A stretch of DNA of 37,057 nucleotides from Oscillospiraceae bacterium (GCA_017547525.1 JAFYPL010000040.1:1-37057); one strand, 5' to 3'. Numbered from the stretch's first letter, positions 24,044 through 31,730 are shown. Made by a program: numbers and translations. The notes: generated by a model not told the origin, from the sequence alone.

Positions 24044-25123
24044 ATGAAAAAATTACTTGCACTGGTTCTCGCTGGCGTAATGGCACTTTCTCTGGTTGCT
24101 TGCGGCGGCGGTGAAGCAGAAGGTACAACAGAATCTGGCGAAGAACTTCTCAAAGTTAACCTTATCGTTCAGAACCTGGGTGACAAATCTTTCAACGACT
24201 CTGCTGACTCTGGTCTGAAAAGACTGGTAGCTGAAGGCAAAATCGACTACACATGCACAGAATACGGCACAGACAACTCCAAAGTTGTTATCACAATGGA
24301 AGAAGCTGCTGAAGACTACGATGTAGTTATCTGCAACAACCTCGGCTTCGGTATGGCTACAGACTGGCTGGCTGCTAACGCTGCATCCTACCCAGAAACA
24401 ACATTCATCATCTACGATGAACCATCCGTATCTCTCCCAGACAAAAACGTTCAGTTCCTTTGCTACAAAGCTAACGAATCTGACTACGTTGCTGGTGCTC
24501 TGGCTGCTCTGATCTCCGAAACAGGCGTTATCGGTTTTGTAGGCGGTATGGAATCTCCAGTTATCCACGACTTCCTCGTTGGTTACATCCTTGGTGCTCA
24601 GTACGTAAACCCAGACGTTAAAGTTTGCGTTTCTTACGTAGGTTCTTACACAGACGCTGCTAAAGCTAAAGACCTTGGCGTTCAGGATATCGCTGCTGGC
24701 GCAGACGTTCTGCACCAGGTTGCTGGTTCCGCTGGTAACGGTTACCTCGAAGCTGCATTCGAAGCTGGCAAATACGGCCTTGGCGTTGATGCTGACCAGT
24801 ACGAAGCATTTAAAGAATCCAAACCAGAACTGGCTAAATCTATCGTTACATCTTCTCTGAAAGACGTTGGCGAATCCCTCTACGTAGTAGTTGGTGACAT
24901 GGTTGACGGTACATACGAATGGGCAGAACAGCTGTGGTTCGGTATGCCAGAAAAATGTGCTGGTATCGCTGAAAACGAAAACTACCTGGCTCTCGTTTCC
25001 GAAGAAGATCGTGCAACAATCGACGATATCAAAGCTAAAATGGCAGCTGGCGAAATCACAGTTCCAACAGCTTACGGTATGACAGCTGACGAAATCAACG
25101 CTCTGGTTGATTCCGCTAAATAA
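24044..25123 (+). CDS. BMP family ABC transporter substrate-binding lipoprotein
   Basis: Surface lipoprotein that captures a substrate, probably a purine nucleoside, for the ABC transporter encoded next. The lipobox LVAC (17-20) follows a hydrophobic signal (KKLLALVLAGVMALS), so Cys20 should be lipidated. The mature protein shows the BMP/PnrA fold sequence: QNLGDKSFNDSADSGL (about 40-55), IGFVGGMESP, LGAQYVNP, and VLHQVAGSAGNGYLEAA. I start it at 24044 (359 residues), with AGGAGG just upstream; the open frame extends further back only as noncoding leader. Codons are unusually uniform (GCT for Ala, GTT for Val, AAC, TAC, TTC), unlike nearby genes and typical of very high expression. A strong terminator follows. 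Confidence 0.93.
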   Translation: MKKLLALVLAGVMALSLVACGGGEAEGTTESGEELLKVNLIVQNLGDKSFNDSADSGLKRLVAEGKIDYTCTEYGTDNSKVVITMEEAAEDYDVVICNNLGFGMATDWLAANAASYPETTFIIYDEPSVSLPDKNVQFLCYKANESDYVAGALAALISETGVIGFVGGMESPVIHDFLVGYILGAQYVNPDVKVCVSYVGSYTDAAKAKDLGVQDIAAGADVLHQVAGSAGNGYLEAAFEAGKYGLGVDADQYEAFKESKPELAKSIVTSSLKDVGESLYVVVGDMVDGTYEWAEQLWFGMPEKCAGIAENENYLALVSEEDRATIDDIKAKMAAGEITVPTAYGMTADEINALVDSAK

Positions 25124-25153
25124 TTTTGAATAATTTATAATTATTAAAATAAC

Positions 25154-25197
25154 CAAAAATAAGGCAATACTCTATGAGTATTGCCTATTTTTGGACA
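25154..25197 (+). terminator. Long-stem terminator/attenuator between lipoprotein and ATPase genes
   Basis: A near-perfect stem of about 19 bp (25154-25173 with 25177-25195), three-base loop and ATTTTT. It should hold expression of the binding protein above that of the membrane components. Confidence 0.88.
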
Positions 25198-25212
25198 ATT
25201 TGTAAATTTTTA

Positions 25213-25241
25213 TTTACTTTTTGATAATTATTTAGTACAAT
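25213..25241 (+). promoter_or_regulatory. Secondary promoter for the transporter ATPase/permeases
   Basis: TTTACT (25213-25218), 17-base spacer, TACAAT (25236-25241), about 35 bases before the ATPase start. Confidence 0.6.
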
Positions 25242-25276
25242 ATATATGAATTTTAATACTTAGTGAGGTGAGGAAT

Positions 25277-26830
25277 ATGCCAGAAGAAATTTTGCTTATG
25301 GATAAGATAACAAAAGTTTATCCAAACGGCTTTGTTGCTAACAAAGATGTTACTTTCTCCATTAACAAAGGCGAAATTCATGCGCTCATGGGCGAAAACG
25401 GCGCAGGCAAATCAACATTGATGAAAATCCTCTTCGGTATCGAACCTTTTGAAGAAGGTAGAATCGTACTGAAAGGTAAAGAAGTTAGGTTCTCAGGTCC
25501 TCTCGATGCTATTGCTAACGGCGTAGGTATGGTACACCAGCACTTCATGCTCGTACCATCTCTTACTGTTGCAGAAAACGTAGTATTGGGCATGGAACCT
25601 AAAAAAGGCGGAATGTTCGACTTTGAAGAAGCTGTACGTATCACACAGGAAGCTTGTGATAAATACAATCTTAAAGTTGATCCAAGAGCAAAAGTAGAAG
25701 ATCTTCCTGTTGGTAACAAACAGAAAGTTGAAATCATCAAAGCTCTTGTTCGTGGTGCTGAAATCCTTATTCTTGACGAACCTACAGCTGTACTTACTCC
25801 ACAGGAAACAGCTGAACTGTTCGTGGAACTGAAACATCTGAAAGAACAGGGCCATACTCTTGTTTTCATTAGCCATAAGCTGAACGAAATCAAAGAACTT
25901 TGTGACAGAATCACTATCCTCCGTCTGGGTAAATCTGTAGGTAAAGCAAACATTGCTGATGTTACAGAACAGGATATCTCCAGAATGATGGTTGGTCGTG
26001 ACGTTGTTCTCAAAGTAGACAAAACACCTGCAAAACCAGAAGAAACAGTTCTGAAAGTTCGCGATCTGAAAATTGTTGCTGACTCCGGTAAACCAATCGT
26101 TAACGATATCAGCTTCTCCGTACGTAAAGGTGAAATCCTTGGTATGGCTGGTGTTGAAGGTAACGGTCAGTCCCAGATTTCTGAAGCTATCACAGGTCTG
26201 CTTGGTTACCAGCATGGTACAATTTCCGTAAACGGTGTTGACCTTAAAGGCAAAAAAATCCGTGAAATCCGTGAACTGGGTGTATCCCATATTTCTGAAG
26301 ACCGTAATACATACGGTGCTGCTCTTATCAGTAGCGTTAAAGACAACATTCTTTCTGACAGATACTACAAGAAAGAATACAACAAAGGTCTGTTGATGGA
26401 CGATAAGAAAATCAACGAAATGACTGATGAACTTATCAAAGAGTTCCTTATCAAATGTGATGACAGAGACGATCAGGTTAAAATGCTTTCCGGTGGTAAC
26501 GTACAGAAAGTTGTTGTTGCACGTGAATTCTCCAACAACCCTACTCTTGTTATCGCTAACCAGCCAACTCGTGGTATCGACGTTGGTGCTACAGAATTTA
26601 TCCGTAAACGTCTTGTTGAACTCCGTGACCAGGGTGTAGCTGTTCTGCTTATCTCTGCTGACCTTAACGAAGTTCTGGAACTTTCCGACAGCATTATCGT
26701 TATGAACGAAGGTAAAATTGCTGCATATCTGGAAGATGCTTCACAGATCACAGATATGATTCTCGGTGAATACATGCTGGGTGTACAGACTCAGACTCCT
26801 GAAGAAATTGCGAGGGTAGCATATGACTAG
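25277..26830 (+). CDS. ABC transporter ATP-binding protein (two NBDs), nucleoside/simple-sugar type
   Basis: Energises import together with the two permeases. It contains two ATPase domains. The first has a full Walker A, GENGAGKST (39-47), ILDEPTAVL and a complete set. The second has a degenerate Walker A (GVEGNGQS, about 290), as is usual in this family, with LSGGNVQK and the Walker B-like LVIANQPTRGIDVGA. The architecture matches NupO/YufO-type and simple-sugar (CUT2) ATPases; the BMP partner favours nucleosides. I chose the ATG at 25277 (517 residues) because GAGGTGAGG lies just before it; a GTG three codons upstream is the alternative. It overlaps the next gene by 8 bases. Confidence 0.94.
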   Translation: MPEEILLMDKITKVYPNGFVANKDVTFSINKGEIHALMGENGAGKSTLMKILFGIEPFEEGRIVLKGKEVRFSGPLDAIANGVGMVHQHFMLVPSLTVAENVVLGMEPKKGGMFDFEEAVRITQEACDKYNLKVDPRAKVEDLPVGNKQKVEIIKALVRGAEILILDEPTAVLTPQETAELFVELKHLKEQGHTLVFISHKLNEIKELCDRITILRLGKSVGKANIADVTEQDISRMMVGRDVVLKVDKTPAKPEETVLKVRDLKIVADSGKPIVNDISFSVRKGEILGMAGVEGNGQSQISEAITGLLGYQHGTISVNGVDLKGKKIREIRELGVSHISEDRNTYGAALISSVKDNILSDRYYKKEYNKGLLMDDKKINEMTDELIKEFLIKCDDRDDQVKMLSGGNVQKVVVAREFSNNPTLVIANQPTRGIDVGATEFIRKRLVELRDQGVAVLLISADLNEVLELSDSIIVMNEGKIAAYLEDASQITDMILGEYMLGVQTQTPEEIARVAYD

Positions 26831-27908
26831 TAAACAAATTGAAAGACGTTTTAACGTCTTAAAAACAGCTGTTGCAATCCTCCTTTCCCTGGGTTTTGCG
26901 CTTCTTGTAATTACATTTGTAAGTAATGAACCAGTAAAAGCTATTACAGCATTTATTGTTGGTCCATTCCAGAAAGCTTCCCGTATGTCCAACATCGTGG
27001 AAGTTATGACTCCACTTCTGTTTACAGGTACAGCCATCTGTATCATGTATCAGGCTAACCAGTTCTCCATGATCGGTGAAGGTGCGTTCCTTATCGGTGC
27101 TAACCTTTGTACATGGGTTTCTATCACTCTTCAGTCAATGGCTGGCCTGCCACTGCTGCTGATCTGCTTCGTTGTTGCTATTATGGCAGGTGTTGCATCA
27201 GCTATGGTTCCAGCTATCCTGAAAGTTAAATTCAGAGCAAACGAAGTTGTTTCATCCATCATGATGAACTACGTTCTGCTCAAACTGTCCGACTACTTCT
27301 TCTACTATCACTTCCGTGATGTTCCAAGTGGTCAGCAGGCTTCCTACCCAATCCCAACACAGATTAAACTGCCTAAACTCATCCCTGGCCTCAGACTCCA
27401 CGCTGGTGTTCTGATTGGTCTGGCTGTATGTGTAGTTGCTTACCTGTTTATTTACAAAACAAAATGGGGCTACCAGGTTCGTATGACAGGTGCTAACATT
27501 AACTTTGCTAAATACTCCGGTATCTCTGTTCTGGGTGTTGCTCTGTCCACACAGCTCATCGGCGGTGCTATCGCTGGTCTTGGTGGTGCTGTTGAAATCC
27601 TGGGTCGTTATGACAGATTTATCTGGTTCGGTACACAGCCAGGTTTCGGTTTTGATGGTGTTCTTGTAGGCGTTCTTGCTAAAAACAACCCTCTACTGGT
27701 ACCAGTAGCAGCTCTGTTCCTTGCTTACATGAGAACAGGTGCTGACGTTATGAACCGTGTATCTGACGTGCCAATCGAATTCGTTGACGTTGTTCAGGGT
27801 CTTATCATCCTGTTTGTTGCAGCTGAAATGTTCATGGCTAAATACAAACATAAACTCATCGTTAACAACGCTAAAAAACAGCTTGAAGCAAAGGAGGCAG
27901 CTAATTAA
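26823..27908 (+). CDS. ABC transporter permease (BMP/nucleoside system), first subunit
   Basis: Integral membrane subunit of 361 residues, with about eight to ten helices. The conserved stretch ANEVVSSIMMNYVLLKLSDY (about 140-159) is characteristic of NupP/YufP-like permeases. The EAA-like cytoplasmic loop region YQVRMTGANINFAKYSGI contacts the ATPase. It overlaps the ATPase gene by 8 bases and its partner permease by one, so the three are translationally coupled. Gly/Ala-rich helices and GCT/GTT codon bias continue from the lipoprotein gene, suggesting high expression. Confidence 0.93.
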   Translation: MTSKQIERRFNVLKTAVAILLSLGFALLVITFVSNEPVKAITAFIVGPFQKASRMSNIVEVMTPLLFTGTAICIMYQANQFSMIGEGAFLIGANLCTWVSITLQSMAGLPLLLICFVVAIMAGVASAMVPAILKVKFRANEVVSSIMMNYVLLKLSDYFFYYHFRDVPSGQQASYPIPTQIKLPKLIPGLRLHAGVLIGLAVCVVAYLFIYKTKWGYQVRMTGANINFAKYSGISVLGVALSTQLIGGAIAGLGGAVEILGRYDRFIWFGTQPGFGFDGVLVGVLAKNNPLLVPVAALFLAYMRTGADVMNRVSDVPIEFVDVVQGLIILFVAAEMFMAKYKHKLIVNNAKKQLEAKEAAN

Positions 27909-28921
27909 TGGAACTTCTTTCCCAAATTTTTGACTTACTGCGGACTCCTGCTTTTGCGGCTTCTGTTCTGCGTATTACAACACCTATTCTTTTTGCAGCC
28001 CTCGGCGGTATCATGGCAAGAAGATGTGGTATTTTGAACCTGGCTCTTGAAGGTTCTATGCTGACTGCAGCACTTTTTGCAGTTGTTGCTTCTGCATTTA
28101 CTAAAAAAGCTGTTCTGGGCGGTGTTTCAGCAGCAGTTGCTGACCCTGCACTGGTAACTAAAGCTACTAACGCTGGTATGCTTGCTGGCTTTATTGTTGG
28201 TACACTGGCTGGTGTTGCAATGGCTATGTTCCTTGCTTATATGGCTGTTGGCCTCAAAGCCGACGCTTACCTGGCTGGTCTTGCTATCAATACAATGGCA
28301 ACTGGTGGTACAGTATTTATCCTGTACCTGGCTGCAGGTGAAAAAGGTATTTCCTCATCACTTGACTCTGGTTCCATGCCATTTATCGACATCCCAGTTA
28401 TCAAAGATATTCCAGTTATCGGTGAAATTTTCTCCGGTCAGAATATGATGACATATTTCTCCTGGATCTGTGTTGCTGTTGTATACTTCATTCTGTTCAA
28501 AACAGCTACAGGTCTCAGAATCAGAGCTGTTGGTGAAAACCCACATGCTGCTGAATCTGTTGGCGTTAACGTTAAAAAAGTTCAGTACATTGCTCTGGCA
28601 TTCTCTGGTCTGTTCTGTGGCTTCGCAGGTATCTCCCTGTCCATGTCCTACGTTCAGTTCTTCTCCAGAGGTATGTCATCCGGTAAAGGTTTTATCGGTA
28701 TGTCCGCTATGAACCTTGGTAACGCTTCTCCAGTTGCTACAGCTGTTGCAGCTCTGCTGTTCGGTTTCTTTGATGCTATGGCTAACGTTATGCAGACACT
28801 GTCTGTTCCTGTTCAGTTCGTTCAGGCTATCCCATACGCAGCTACTCTGCTTGGTCTGGTTGTATTTGCAATTCAGTCTGATAACAAAGTTAAGAAACTT
28901 AAAGCAAAACAGGATAAATAA
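27908..28921 (+). CDS. ABC transporter permease (BMP/nucleoside system), second subunit
   Basis: A 337-residue membrane subunit that pairs with the preceding permease. TPILFAALGGIMARRCGILNLALEGSML near residues 25-52 is the NupQ/YufQ-type signature, and GLRIRAVGENPHAAESVGVNV (about 198-218) is the ATPase-contacting loop. Both its start (TTAATG overlap) and the preceding AGGAGG show coupled translation. It closes the operon before a GC-rich terminator. The order lipoprotein-ATPase-permease-permease equals B. subtilis nupNOPQ, a guanosine importer; the substrate here is inferred. Confidence 0.93.
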   Translation: MELLSQIFDLLRTPAFAASVLRITTPILFAALGGIMARRCGILNLALEGSMLTAALFAVVASAFTKKAVLGGVSAAVADPALVTKATNAGMLAGFIVGTLAGVAMAMFLAYMAVGLKADAYLAGLAINTMATGGTVFILYLAAGEKGISSSLDSGSMPFIDIPVIKDIPVIGEIFSGQNMMTYFSWICVAVVYFILFKTATGLRIRAVGENPHAAESVGVNVKKVQYIALAFSGLFCGFAGISLSMSYVQFFSRGMSSGKGFIGMSAMNLGNASPVATAVAALLFGFFDAMANVMQTLSVPVQFVQAIPYAATLLGLVVFAIQSDNKVKKLKAKQDK

Positions 28922-28934
28922 TATTTAACCTATT

Positions 28935-28965
28935 AAATACCCCCGCAAAAGCGGGGGTATTTTTA
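28935..28965 (+). terminator. GC-rich terminator at the end of the transporter operon
   Basis: ATACCCCCGC and GCGGGGGTAT (28937-28946 with 28951-28960) enclose AAAA and are followed by TTTTT. Confidence 0.95.
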
Positions 28966-28978
28966 TCGCATTTTTCAC

Positions 28979-29007
28979 TTGAAAATTCATATGTTCTAAT
29001 GTATTAT
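28979..29007 (+). promoter_or_regulatory. Promoter for tRNA-Pro
   Basis: TTGAAA (28979-28984), 17-base spacer, TATTAT (29002-29007). The predicted start lies about 4 bases before the mature tRNA. Confidence 0.85.
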
Positions 29008-29017
29008 GCTAATGTAT

Positions 29018-29093
29018 CTGGGTGTGGCGCAGCTGGTAGCGTGCTACCTTGGGGTGGTAGAGGTCGCCTGTTCAAGTCAGGTCACTCAGACCA
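29018..29093 (+). tRNA. tRNA-Pro (anticodon GGG)
   Basis: Acceptor CTGGGTG pairs with CACTCAG (one G-U). The anticodon stem CTACC/GGTAG encloses TTGGGGT, giving GGG at 29051-29053 (reads CCC/CCU). The T loop is TTCAAGT, and the 3' CCA (29091-29093) is encoded. Single tRNA with its own promoter and terminator. Confidence 0.95.
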
Positions 29094-29132
29094 ACAGCCT
29101 GCAGTTATTACTGCAGGCTGTTTTGCTTTTTT
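29094..29132 (+). terminator. Terminator after tRNA-Pro
   Basis: ACAGCCTGCAGT and ACTGCAGGCTGT pair around a short AT loop, followed by TTTTGCTTTTTT. Confidence 0.9.
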
Positions 29133-29161
29133 AATAATCTGTAAATTATAAATTAAAGACA

Positions 29162-29190
29162 TTGAATTTCAGGATAAATACAGTTATAGT
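29162..29190 (+). promoter_or_regulatory. Promoter for the 226-residue membrane protein gene
   Basis: TTGAAT (29162-29167), 17-base spacer, TATAGT (29185-29190), about 33 bases before the ATG. Confidence 0.65.
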
Positions 29191-29223
29191 GGAATCAGGA
29201 AGTAATTATATTTATGGTGTTAT

Positions 29224-29904
29224 ATGAAAAAGTTATTCAATTACATTAACAACCCAAGAAAAATATATATTTTGCTGATGTTTTTCTTTATTGTAATAAA
29301 ATCATTGGCTGTTGTTTATCTTAAAGCATTGGGGAATTACACAGGTTACTATGTTTCGGGGCTTAGCAGATATGATGCAATTTCAATAGATGTTTATGCC
29401 GTCCCACTGGTGTTGTTTTCTCTGCTTGTTTTTATACCTGTATGGGATTTATATAAAAACGGCAAATTTAAAATGTGGTTTCTTTTGCTAGCCAGTGTTA
29501 TTATATTATTTCTTGCAAACAGCAGTTTTGCGATGATGAAAAGTGCATTATTACAGACATGGCATAATATAGTTATGGTGGAAAAAAGATTCGATATTGA
29601 ATATCCGGAAGAAATTCCTGAAGAATTATCAGATGGTAAGAGCACAATAGTTTATATATATTCTGATGAAAATGAATCAGATGATTTTATAAATTATATT
29701 ACTGGTATTCAACCGCTTAAAATACATCGGGTTAAGTTTGAAAACGCAGAATATCTTATAAAACAAATGGGGATTTCCACATTACCTGCTGTAGTGGTTT
29801 CACGGGAAGGCGAAATGACTGTTCTTCAAGGAGAAAAAGAAATCACTGAACAATTGGGGGAAATCTTACACCTTAATAAATTGAATAATATATTTTTCTA
29901 TTAA
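29224..29904 (+). CDS. Unknown membrane protein with thioredoxin-like C-terminal domain
   Basis: I do not recognise this 226-residue protein. Three hydrophobic helices (about 14-33, 56-76, 86-106) are followed by a soluble domain of about 110 residues. That domain begins with a strand (STIVYIYSDE), has a short helix, then KIHRVKFENAEYLIKQMGISTLPAVVVS. The last part matches the end of a thioredoxin fold, with the cis-Pro in TLPA, but no CxxC or any Cys is present, so it should not be a redox enzyme. It may instead bind a partner. The Shine-Dalgarno is weak (GGTG). It is flanked by tRNA-Pro and a convergent small membrane protein, with a shared terminator. Confidence 0.8.
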   Translation: MKKLFNYINNPRKIYILLMFFFIVIKSLAVVYLKALGNYTGYYVSGLSRYDAISIDVYAVPLVLFSLLVFIPVWDLYKNGKFKMWFLLLASVIILFLANSSFAMMKSALLQTWHNIVMVEKRFDIEYPEEIPEELSDGKSTIVYIYSDENESDDFINYITGIQPLKIHRVKFENAEYLIKQMGISTLPAVVVSREGEMTVLQGEKEITEQLGEILHLNKLNNIFFY

Positions 29905-29940
29905 AAAACTCCGCATATGCGGAGTTTTAATTTTATAATT
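29905..29940. terminator. Bidirectional terminator between convergent membrane protein genes
   Basis: AAAACTCCGCATATGCGGAGTTTT (29905-29928) is a perfect palindrome followed by AATTTT; it can serve both strands. Confidence 0.88.
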
Positions 29941-30328
29941 TAATTTTCATTGTTGATATAGCAGTTACTATTGTAGCTGTGGTCATTACAAAAACATCAA
30001 TAAAAATACTTATATTAATAAAATGAGCTAAAATCGAATATGCCCCAAAAAATATTACCAGTTTTTTGAACTTTTCAAAATGAGCCAGTGCATAGGCATC
30101 ACGGCGCCGGCGGCCGGCTTCTTCTGCCTTATTGAAATACACGCCATTGTACCAATATATTCTGTCAAATTTATATATTATATATGCCAGTGCGGCAATC
30201 ATAACGCAGGTATAATTAAGCGTAAGCCTTGTAAGCAGCGCTCCATCAACTTTTAATATCATAAGTGGTATAAATCCAACAAGGAAAACAAGCATCCACA
30301 ATACAAGGCCTCTATAACTTTTCTTCAT
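29933..30328 (-). CDS. Unknown small membrane protein with four helices
   Basis: A 131-residue integral membrane protein without recognised function. It has four hydrophobic segments (about 8-26, 33-53, 87-106, 108-126), with a basic loop RRRRDAYALAHFEKFKKL between the second and third. A signal peptide is not evident. AAGGATG precedes the ATG. It converges on the 226-residue membrane protein gene, so it is not cotranscribed with it. Nearby housekeeping genes give no clue to its role. Confidence 0.75.
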   Translation of the reverse strand: MKKSYRGLVLWMLVFLVGFIPLMILKVDGALLTRLTLNYTCVMIAALAYIIYKFDRIYWYNGVYFNKAEEAGRRRRDAYALAHFEKFKKLVIFFGAYSILAHFINISIFIDVFVMTTATIVTAISTMKIKL

Positions 30329-30349
30329 GGTTTCACATCCTTCAAAATC

Positions 30350-30358
30350 ATTATAACA
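30350..30358 (-). promoter_or_regulatory. Extended -10 promoter for the four-helix membrane protein gene
   Basis: Minus strand TGT-TATAAT (30350-30358) with only a poor -35 (TACATT) at 17 bases. Confidence 0.5.
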
Positions 30359-30413
30359 TATACAGGTATAAAAATGTACTTTTTAATGGAATTATCATAA
30401 ACTATACTTTGAA

Positions 30414-30442
30414 TTTGCATTCGTATTGACATATGATATAAT
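30414..30442 (+). promoter_or_regulatory. Promoter for the methyltransferase gene
   Basis: TTTGCA (30414-30419), 17-base spacer, TATAAT (30437-30442) with an extended TGA ahead of the -10. A perfect TTGACA at 30426-30431 is too close to be its -35. Confidence 0.7.
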
Positions 30443-30448
30443 TCTTGT

Positions 30449-30586
30449 GAAAGAACGGGTAAAAACAGTGATTTTTATACGAGATAGCTACCCCGTGCAG
30501 TTTAAAACTGTCAGCATTGTGCATGGATAATAAATGCCGGTTAACTGTACTGATTTGTATTTTTTTATAATAAAGGAGTAGTTAAA
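30449..30586 (+). promoter_or_regulatory. Structured 5' leader of the methyltransferase mRNA, type unknown
   Basis: A leader of about 138 bases, much longer than others here. ACGGGTA (30455-30461) can pair with TACCCCGT (30489-30496). CAGTT/AACTG (30498-30510) forms a hairpin; the same CAGTTTAA can instead pair with TTAACTG (30541-30547), enclosing GCATT/AATGC. The two are mutually exclusive. A T run (30560-30566) precedes the AAAGGAG. I cannot match it to a named riboswitch. Confidence 0.45.
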
Positions 30587-31345
30587 ATGGAAAAAGAAAA
30601 ACTGATAGCAAGCTGGAAAGCTGAAGAAGAAATAGCATATATTCATGGTTGGGATTTTTCCCATATTGAGGGGCGATACTCTGAAGATACAGATTTCCCT
30701 TGGGATTACAAAGAAACAGTTTTAAAATATTTAACACCAGATAAAAAAATATTGGATATAGATACTGGTGGTGGCGAAATTCTGCTTAGTTTAAAGCACC
30801 CTTATAACAATACTGCTGCCAGCGAAGGTTATCCGCCAAATGTGGAACTGTGCAAAAATGAACTTCTCCCATTAGGGATAGATTTCCGCCCGGGCAACGC
30901 AGAAGAAATACTGCCTTTTGAAGATGAAAGTTTTGATGTAATAATAAACCGCCACGGCAGTTTTAACCCGGAAGATATATACAGAATGCTTAAACCGGGT
31001 GGATTGTTTATTACACAGCAGGTAGGAGCTGAAAACGAAAGGGAACTGGTAAATCTTCTGTGTGGTGATACATCTATGTCTTTTCCACAGCAGTATTTGG
31101 ATATAACTGTGAAGAAATTTGAAGATGAAGGCTTTACTGTGATTGAAAAAGGCGAAATCTTTAAACCTATAAGATTTTACGATATAGGTGCCTTGGTGTG
31201 GTTTGCCCGAATAATACAGTGGGAGTTTCCGGAGTTTTCAGTTGATACGCATATTGATAAACTATTTCAAGCCCAGAGAATATTGGAGAAAAATGGCTGT
31301 ATAGAAGGCCGTACACATCGATTTATGCTAGTAGCAAAGAAATAA
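30587..31345 (+). CDS. Class I SAM-dependent methyltransferase
   Basis: A 252-residue Rossmann-type methyltransferase of unknown substrate. Motif I is ILDIDTGGGEIL (about 57-68), a variant of DxGxGxG with Asp where Gly is usual. The acidic position is SEGYPPN (motif II, about 82-88), then NAEEILPFEDESFDVIINRHGSF (about 105-127) and MLKPGGLFITQQVG (about 134-147) for motifs IV-V. The N-terminal ASWKAEEEIAYIHGWDFSHIEGRY segment is typical of a broad Bacillota group. AAAGGAG precedes the ATG. It is transcribed alone from its own promoter with a long leader. An rRNA or small-molecule substrate cannot be distinguished by sequence. Confidence 0.88.
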   Translation: MEKEKLIASWKAEEEIAYIHGWDFSHIEGRYSEDTDFPWDYKETVLKYLTPDKKILDIDTGGGEILLSLKHPYNNTAASEGYPPNVELCKNELLPLGIDFRPGNAEEILPFEDESFDVIINRHGSFNPEDIYRMLKPGGLFITQQVGAENERELVNLLCGDTSMSFPQQYLDITVKKFEDEGFTVIEKGEIFKPIRFYDIGALVWFARIIQWEFPEFSVDTHIDKLFQAQRILEKNGCIEGRTHRFMLVAKK

Positions 31346-31392
31346 AAATAAAAGCCCTGGATTCTGTTCAAAATTCAGGGCTTTATAGTATA
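31346..31392 (+). terminator. Terminator after the methyltransferase gene
   Basis: AAAGCCCTG (31350-31359 region) pairs with CAGGGCTTT (31375-31384 region) with an internal loop; a weak A/T run follows. Confidence 0.75.
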
Positions 31393-31420
31393 TAAAAAGT
31401 TTAGTGTGTATGTATCTTGT

Positions 31421-31460
31421 CTAAAATAAAAACCAGTCTCACATAAGTGAAACTGGTTTT
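31421..31460 (-). terminator. Terminator after tRNA-Gln (end of the minus-strand tRNA cluster)
   Basis: Minus strand: AACCAGTTTCAC and GTGAGACTGGTT (12 positions, one wobble) with a TTAT loop, followed by TTTATTTTAG. Confidence 0.9.
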
Positions 31461-31536
31461 TGGTTGGACTAGCGGGATTCGAACCTGCGGGATGACGGAG
31501 TCAAAGTCCGTTGCCTTACCACTTGGCGATAGTCCA
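31461..31536 (-). tRNA. tRNA-Gln (anticodon TTG)
   Basis: Acceptor TGGACTA/TAGTCCA (31530-31536 with 31465-31471), anticodon stem ACGGA/TCCGT around CTTTGAC (TTG), T loop TTCGAAT, encoded CCA (31461-31463). A terminator-like hairpin stands between it and tRNA-His. Confidence 0.95.
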
Positions 31537-31539
31537 GTA

Positions 31540-31570
31540 TGAAAAAAAGCACCTTTCCAGGTGCTTTTTA
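31540..31570 (-). terminator. Terminator-like hairpin between tRNA-His and tRNA-Gln
   Basis: Minus strand AAAAGCACCT/AGGTGCTTTT with GGAA loop, followed by TTTTTTTC. The T run ends only about 4 bases before tRNA-Gln, so read-through or RNA processing would be needed to make tRNA-Gln. Confidence 0.75.
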
Positions 31571-31648
31571 TGGGGTGGAAGATGGGATTCGAACCCACGG
31601 TCTCCAGTGCCACAAACTGGCGCTTTAACCAACTAAGCTACATCCACC
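31571..31648 (-). tRNA. tRNA-His (anticodon GTG)
   Basis: Anticodon stem CCAGT/ACTGG around TTGTGGC (GTG). Extra G at -1 pairs with C73, the His identity element. Encoded CCA. The acceptor (GTGGATG with CTTCCAC) has a T-T mismatch at 6:67. Confidence 0.93.
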
Positions 31649-31653
31649 ATACT

Positions 31654-31730
<77 letters not shown>

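Noticed and set aside
24053-25156. A 367-codon open frame on the minus strand, antisense to the lipoprotein gene
   Set aside because: It is created by the uniform codon use of the gene above it. It has no ribosome site, its protein is Phe/Val/Cys-rich nonsense and it covers the true gene entirely.
25154-25195. Long palindrome as an end of a mobile element
   Set aside because: Its position right after a stop codon, the T run, and no transposase or target duplication make it an intrinsic terminator.
30426-30442. Perfect TTGACA followed by TATAAT ahead of the methyltransferase
   Set aside because: The spacer is only 5 bases. The TATAAT works with TTTGCA at 30414 or as an extended -10.
31401-31613. 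A 70-codon minus-strand frame in the tRNA cluster
   Set aside because: It covers tRNA-Gln and part of tRNA-His and has no ribosome site.
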